From NCBI GenBank assembly GCA_034429275.1, contig DAOUFU010000020.1, forward strand, positions 1-7,735: a DNA stretch of 7,735 nt, in the 5' to 3' direction. Below, piece after piece: positions 4,947 through 7,735 of the stretch. A model generated the notes under the pieces. The model searched no databases and was not told where the DNA came from. It was given only the letters and a program-made list of their open reading frames with translations. Numbering within the stretch: position 1 is the first letter of the stretch; each line of letters starts with the position of its first letter. The position numbers and the translations under genes are program-made. This DNA is from DAOUFU01 sp034429275 (GTDB lineage: Bacteria; Chloroflexota; Anaerolineae; Aggregatilineales; Aggregatilineaceae).

Positions 4947-7592
4947 GTGACCGTTGAAAAACTTGTCGAACTCATTACTGCGATGGTGCGAGGCGGGAAG
5001 ACGCCTACTCAAGCGTATAAAGATTTGAATATGATACTGCCTGACGAAAACGGTCAGGCTTTGCTGCGCGAAGCCGCGCGGCTTTTTGAAGAAAGAACGA
5101 ATCGAATACGGACTCTGAAAGATCCAGCCACTGTAAAAACTTCGGGGTTACGGGACTGGTATCCCGGTCCATCACCCGAAGATATTTTTTGGCCCTCGCT
5201 GCGAAGATATCTGCTAGAAGATAAAAAGTGGGACAGCAAGGCAGTCGATTCGGTAGATACTGCTTCAACAAAGATCGTATCTCTGCTTCAGCCACCAGGT
5301 TTAGCAGAGATTGATACTCGCGGCCTAGTAGTGGGTTACGTTCAAAGTGGCAAGACGGCTAACTTTACCGCAGTTATTGCCAAAGCCGCGGATGTGAATT
5401 ACAAGTTGTTCATCGTACTATCTGGCATTACCGACAACCTGCGCAACCAGACTCAAGAGCGGTTGGAGATGGAGTTGGTGGATCTCAACCGTGAACAGTG
5501 GTTTACGTTAACCAGCCGTGATGAAGACTTTCGCCCCGGTCCGATTAGAAATGTTGACGCATTCCTGACCGATCACCAGCAGTTCAAACTGCTGGCAGTG
5601 GTCAAGAAGAACGCGGGGGTGCTTCGCCGCTTGTTTAAATGGCTGCAAAATGCTTCCAAGCACGTTCTCAGCAACTGTCCCGTACTTATTATTGATGACG
5701 AGGCCGATCAGGCGAGCATTAATGCCTCAAAATATGCAAATAGACGTACAGCAATTAATCAGCTTATCCTGAATATTATCGATCTGCTTCCCAAATCTGC
5801 TTATGTTGGTTACACAGCCACTCCCTTTGCCAATGTTTTTATTGATCCCACAGCAAAAGATTTGTATCCACGCGATTTCATTGTGGCTTTGCCAAAACCA
5901 GAGGGCTATTTTGGATCGGAATATATCTTTGGGCGGGAGCGCTTATGGGAAGACGATGAAGGGGGAAGACAGGAAGTCAAACTTGATATGATCCGCGTTG
6001 TACCCACGGACGAAATACAGCACCTGCAGCCGAAAAGCCGCGTTCTAAAAGACAGCTTTGAACCCCAGCTGACAGAGAGCCTCGAACAGGCGCTGTGCTA
6101 CTTTTGGCTGGCAGCATCTGCACGTGCAGTACGTGGGCAGCGGCATAAACACATGACCATGTTGATCCACACGTCTATGTATACAATTGTACATGAACGT
6201 TTTGCGCCTCTTGTTGAAGGCTTCCGGCAGCAAATTCTTAGAAGTCTAAGAAATAGAAATGCTGTACAAATTCAGCAGCTTCAATCCCAATGGGAAAACG
6301 AACAAGACCGCGTTTCTGCTGCGGCCTTTGACGAAAGTTCCGTCAGATTTAATGATCTGGAATCCTATTTGTTGGAAATCGTCCAGAATACTGAAGTTGT
6401 AATTGACAACAGCCGCAGCCAAAAGCGGCTGACTTATGGGCGAGAAGAGGTAGGCAAGCCGGGTAAGGTGCAAATTGTTGTCGGCGGCGATACACTGTCT
6501 CGCGGATTGACATTAGAAGGTTTAATGGTCAGCTATTTTCTCCGCACAGCCACCGCCTATGATACACTGCTGCAGATGGGGCGCTGGTTTGGCTATCGCA
6601 GCGGTTACGCAGACCTAACACGCATGTGGATGACTTTGGAGCTGGCCCACTGGTTTTACGATCTGGCAACGGTTGAAGAAGAAATACGCATCGATATCCG
6701 CCGGTATCAAGATGAAAATCTTACTCCGATTGATTTTGGGGTCCGAGTCCGAACTCATCCCAGCATGAGCATTACTTCAGAGTTGAAGATGCAGGATGCG
6801 GTTGCAGCACAGGTAGGCTATAACAACACTCGCGAACAGACTATATTGTTCAACCGGCTCGATGAAGATTGGTTGATTCGCAATATAGAAGCTGTGAGAC
6901 GATTGGTAGGAAATTTGAGAGTGGCAGGAATTACCCCTAACAATTTAAGAGGCGAGAACTTGATTTTTAGGGACGTTCCTGTTCAGCATGTCATCGACTT
7001 CCTGGGCAACTATAGTTTTCATGAAGCCAGGCCAAGTCTAAGCTCTAGGTCTCTAATAGGATACATTCAAGAACAAAATTCCTATAATGACTTACTGCAA
7101 TGGAACATTGTTGTTCGCAGCGCAAAAAGCGATCAGCCAATGCTGAATCTTGATGACGGCTTTGAAATAAGGACTATTGTTCGTTCACGGCGCAATAAAA
7201 CGCAGGGAACAAATCAAGAGGACGCCATAAACGCCCCTACTGCCGACATAGGTGTTCTGATGTCTAGAGGCGATAGAATTATCGATCTCGACGTGAAGCC
7301 CGAAAAGATCAAGGGAAAAGCGGACGAAGAGCTGCAAGACCTACGCCCGCCGGGTGTTGGCCTGCTGGTAATTTACCCAATTTCAAAGGACTCCCCTGTT
7401 ACGGAAAGGAATCCCGATCCAGATCGTCCACCGCTCCGCATCCCAATGGAGGCAAAAGAGCATGTCATTGGACTTGGCATTGTCTTTCCTAAATCCCAGA
7501 ACTTTGTTACACAAACATACATGACCGCTGATCTTTCACGAGTGCCACGTGAAGAAATGGAGTGGGATTTTGATGAGGAGGATGGGGAGTGA
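4947..7592 (+). CDS. Z1-domain SF2-helicase-like defence protein
   Basis: Intact 881-aa ATPase-like protein of the Z1 family (Pfam Z1, PF10593). Established knowledge: this family occurs in restriction-type operons with MORC/MutL-like ATPases, cytosine methylases, DUF4420 and AIPR proteins, and is thought to translocate or remodel DNA for the nuclease partner. Helicase motifs are clear: Walker A-type GYVQSGKT (130-137), Walker B LIIDDEAD (247-254), the motif III-like GYTATPFAN (288-296), GGDTLSRGLTLEG (513-525) and the motif VI-like QMGRWFGYRSGY (543-554). Residues 1-120 form a family-typical N-terminal region, 640-881 a less conserved tail ending very acidic (DFDEEDGE). No signal peptide or membrane segment, so cytoplasmic. 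The GTG start is chosen for GGAG 8 nt upstream. All key residues are present. Its third positions are more AT-rich by eye than in the minus-strand genes. It overlaps the next gene by 3 nt, so the two are co-translated. Confidence 0.95.
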   Translation: MTVEKLVELITAMVRGGKTPTQAYKDLNMILPDENGQALLREAARLFEERTNRIRTLKDPATVKTSGLRDWYPGPSPEDIFWPSLRRYLLEDKKWDSKAVDSVDTASTKIVSLLQPPGLAEIDTRGLVVGYVQSGKTANFTAVIAKAADVNYKLFIVLSGITDNLRNQTQERLEMELVDLNREQWFTLTSRDEDFRPGPIRNVDAFLTDHQQFKLLAVVKKNAGVLRRLFKWLQNASKHVLSNCPVLIIDDEADQASINASKYANRRTAINQLILNIIDLLPKSAYVGYTATPFANVFIDPTAKDLYPRDFIVALPKPEGYFGSEYIFGRERLWEDDEGGRQEVKLDMIRVVPTDEIQHLQPKSRVLKDSFEPQLTESLEQALCYFWLAASARAVRGQRHKHMTMLIHTSMYTIVHERFAPLVEGFRQQILRSLRNRNAVQIQQLQSQWENEQDRVSAAAFDESSVRFNDLESYLLEIVQNTEVVIDNSRSQKRLTYGREEVGKPGKVQIVVGGDTLSRGLTLEGLMVSYFLRTATAYDTLLQMGRWFGYRSGYADLTRMWMTLELAHWFYDLATVEEEIRIDIRRYQDENLTPIDFGVRVRTHPSMSITSELKMQDAVAAQVGYNNTREQTILFNRLDEDWLIRNIEAVRRLVGNLRVAGITPNNLRGENLIFRDVPVQHVIDFLGNYSFHEARPSLSSRSLIGYIQEQNSYNDLLQWNIVVRSAKSDQPMLNLDDGFEIRTIVRSRRNKTQGTNQEDAINAPTADIGVLMSRGDRIIDLDVKPEKIKGKADEELQDLRPPGVGLLVIYPISKDSPVTERNPDPDRPPLRIPMEAKEHVIGLGIVFPKSQNFVTQTYMTADLSRVPREEMEWDFDEEDGE

Positions 7593-7735
7593 CGCTTCGA
7601 TGGGAGGATATCGAATACACATGGAAGCTTCTAGACGCTTCAAGCCCGCCGCTTGATGATTTGCGCGTGCGCGAATTGGACGAACTTGAAATAGGAGGCA
7701 GGCATCCACTGTTCGCCGTGGACGGCAGTGGGCAG
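7589..7735 (+). CDS. Start of PD-(D/E)XK-motif (DUF4420-like) protein, cut by window end
   Basis: The first 49 codons of a gene that starts with GTG overlapping the Z1 stop (GTGA). AGGAGG lies 7 nt upstream, within the Z1 coding end. The peptide begins MTLRWEDIEYTWKLL and ends HPLFAVDGSGQ, open to the last base. Position and the N-terminal style (a W-rich helix, then a strand with a 'vD-x-x-G' turn) fit the PD-(D/E)XK motif family DUF4420 (PF14390), the usual neighbour of Z1, probably a nuclease component. The catalytic motif would lie outside the window, so the identity depends mainly on context. The frame and start are well supported. Confidence 0.7.
   Translation, partial: MTLRWEDIEYTWKLLDASSPPLDDLRVRELDELEIGGRHPLFAVDGSGQ

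Noticed and set aside
1..7735. CRISPR arrays, tRNA or rRNA genes.
   Set aside because: No regularly spaced long repeats, cloverleaf-like segments or rRNA-like sequence were seen on either strand.

Overview
The window is bacterial DNA made of three blocks. It looks like an accessory, mobile-element-rich region bordering a defence operon. The left two thirds is GC-rich by eye and the right third is closer to even composition. The gene families would fit Chloroflexota or another environmental bacterium, but no rRNA, tRNA or core gene is present, so this placement is only an impression.

Block 1 (1-3276, minus strand) is the core of an integrative element. Read in transcription order it has a control region rich in repeats and palindromes (about 2921-3230) and two possible mini-ORFs (18 and 22 codons). 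A 340-aa DnaG-type primase with CHC2 zinc finger and TOPRIM follows. Then come three small unknown proteins (97, 58 and 52 aa) and a large serine recombinase whose C-terminus runs off the left edge. Most junctions are very close or overlapping and carry good Shine-Dalgarno sites, so this reads as one operon combining replication and integration functions. The 52-aa protein resembles a free-standing piece of the recombinase's own DNA-binding domain.

Block 2 (about 3277-4744) is an insertion sequence with an IS1-like DDE transposase on the minus strand, imperfect terminal inverted repeats and a terminator hairpin just inside its upstream end. The transposase has an unusual hydrophobic N-terminus.

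Block 3 (4745-7735, plus strand) has a short AT-rich leader, then an intact 881-aa Z1-domain SF2-helicase-like protein. Overlapping its end is the start of a second gene that resembles the PD-(D/E)XK-motif (DUF4420) family and is cut by the right edge. Z1 and DUF4420 genes are known partners in restriction-type defence operons that also carry a cytosine methylase, a MORC/MutL-like ATPase and an AIPR protein. Here the IS and the primase/recombinase element sit where upstream partners would be expected, so the system is rearranged, starts at Z1, or continues beyond the right edge.
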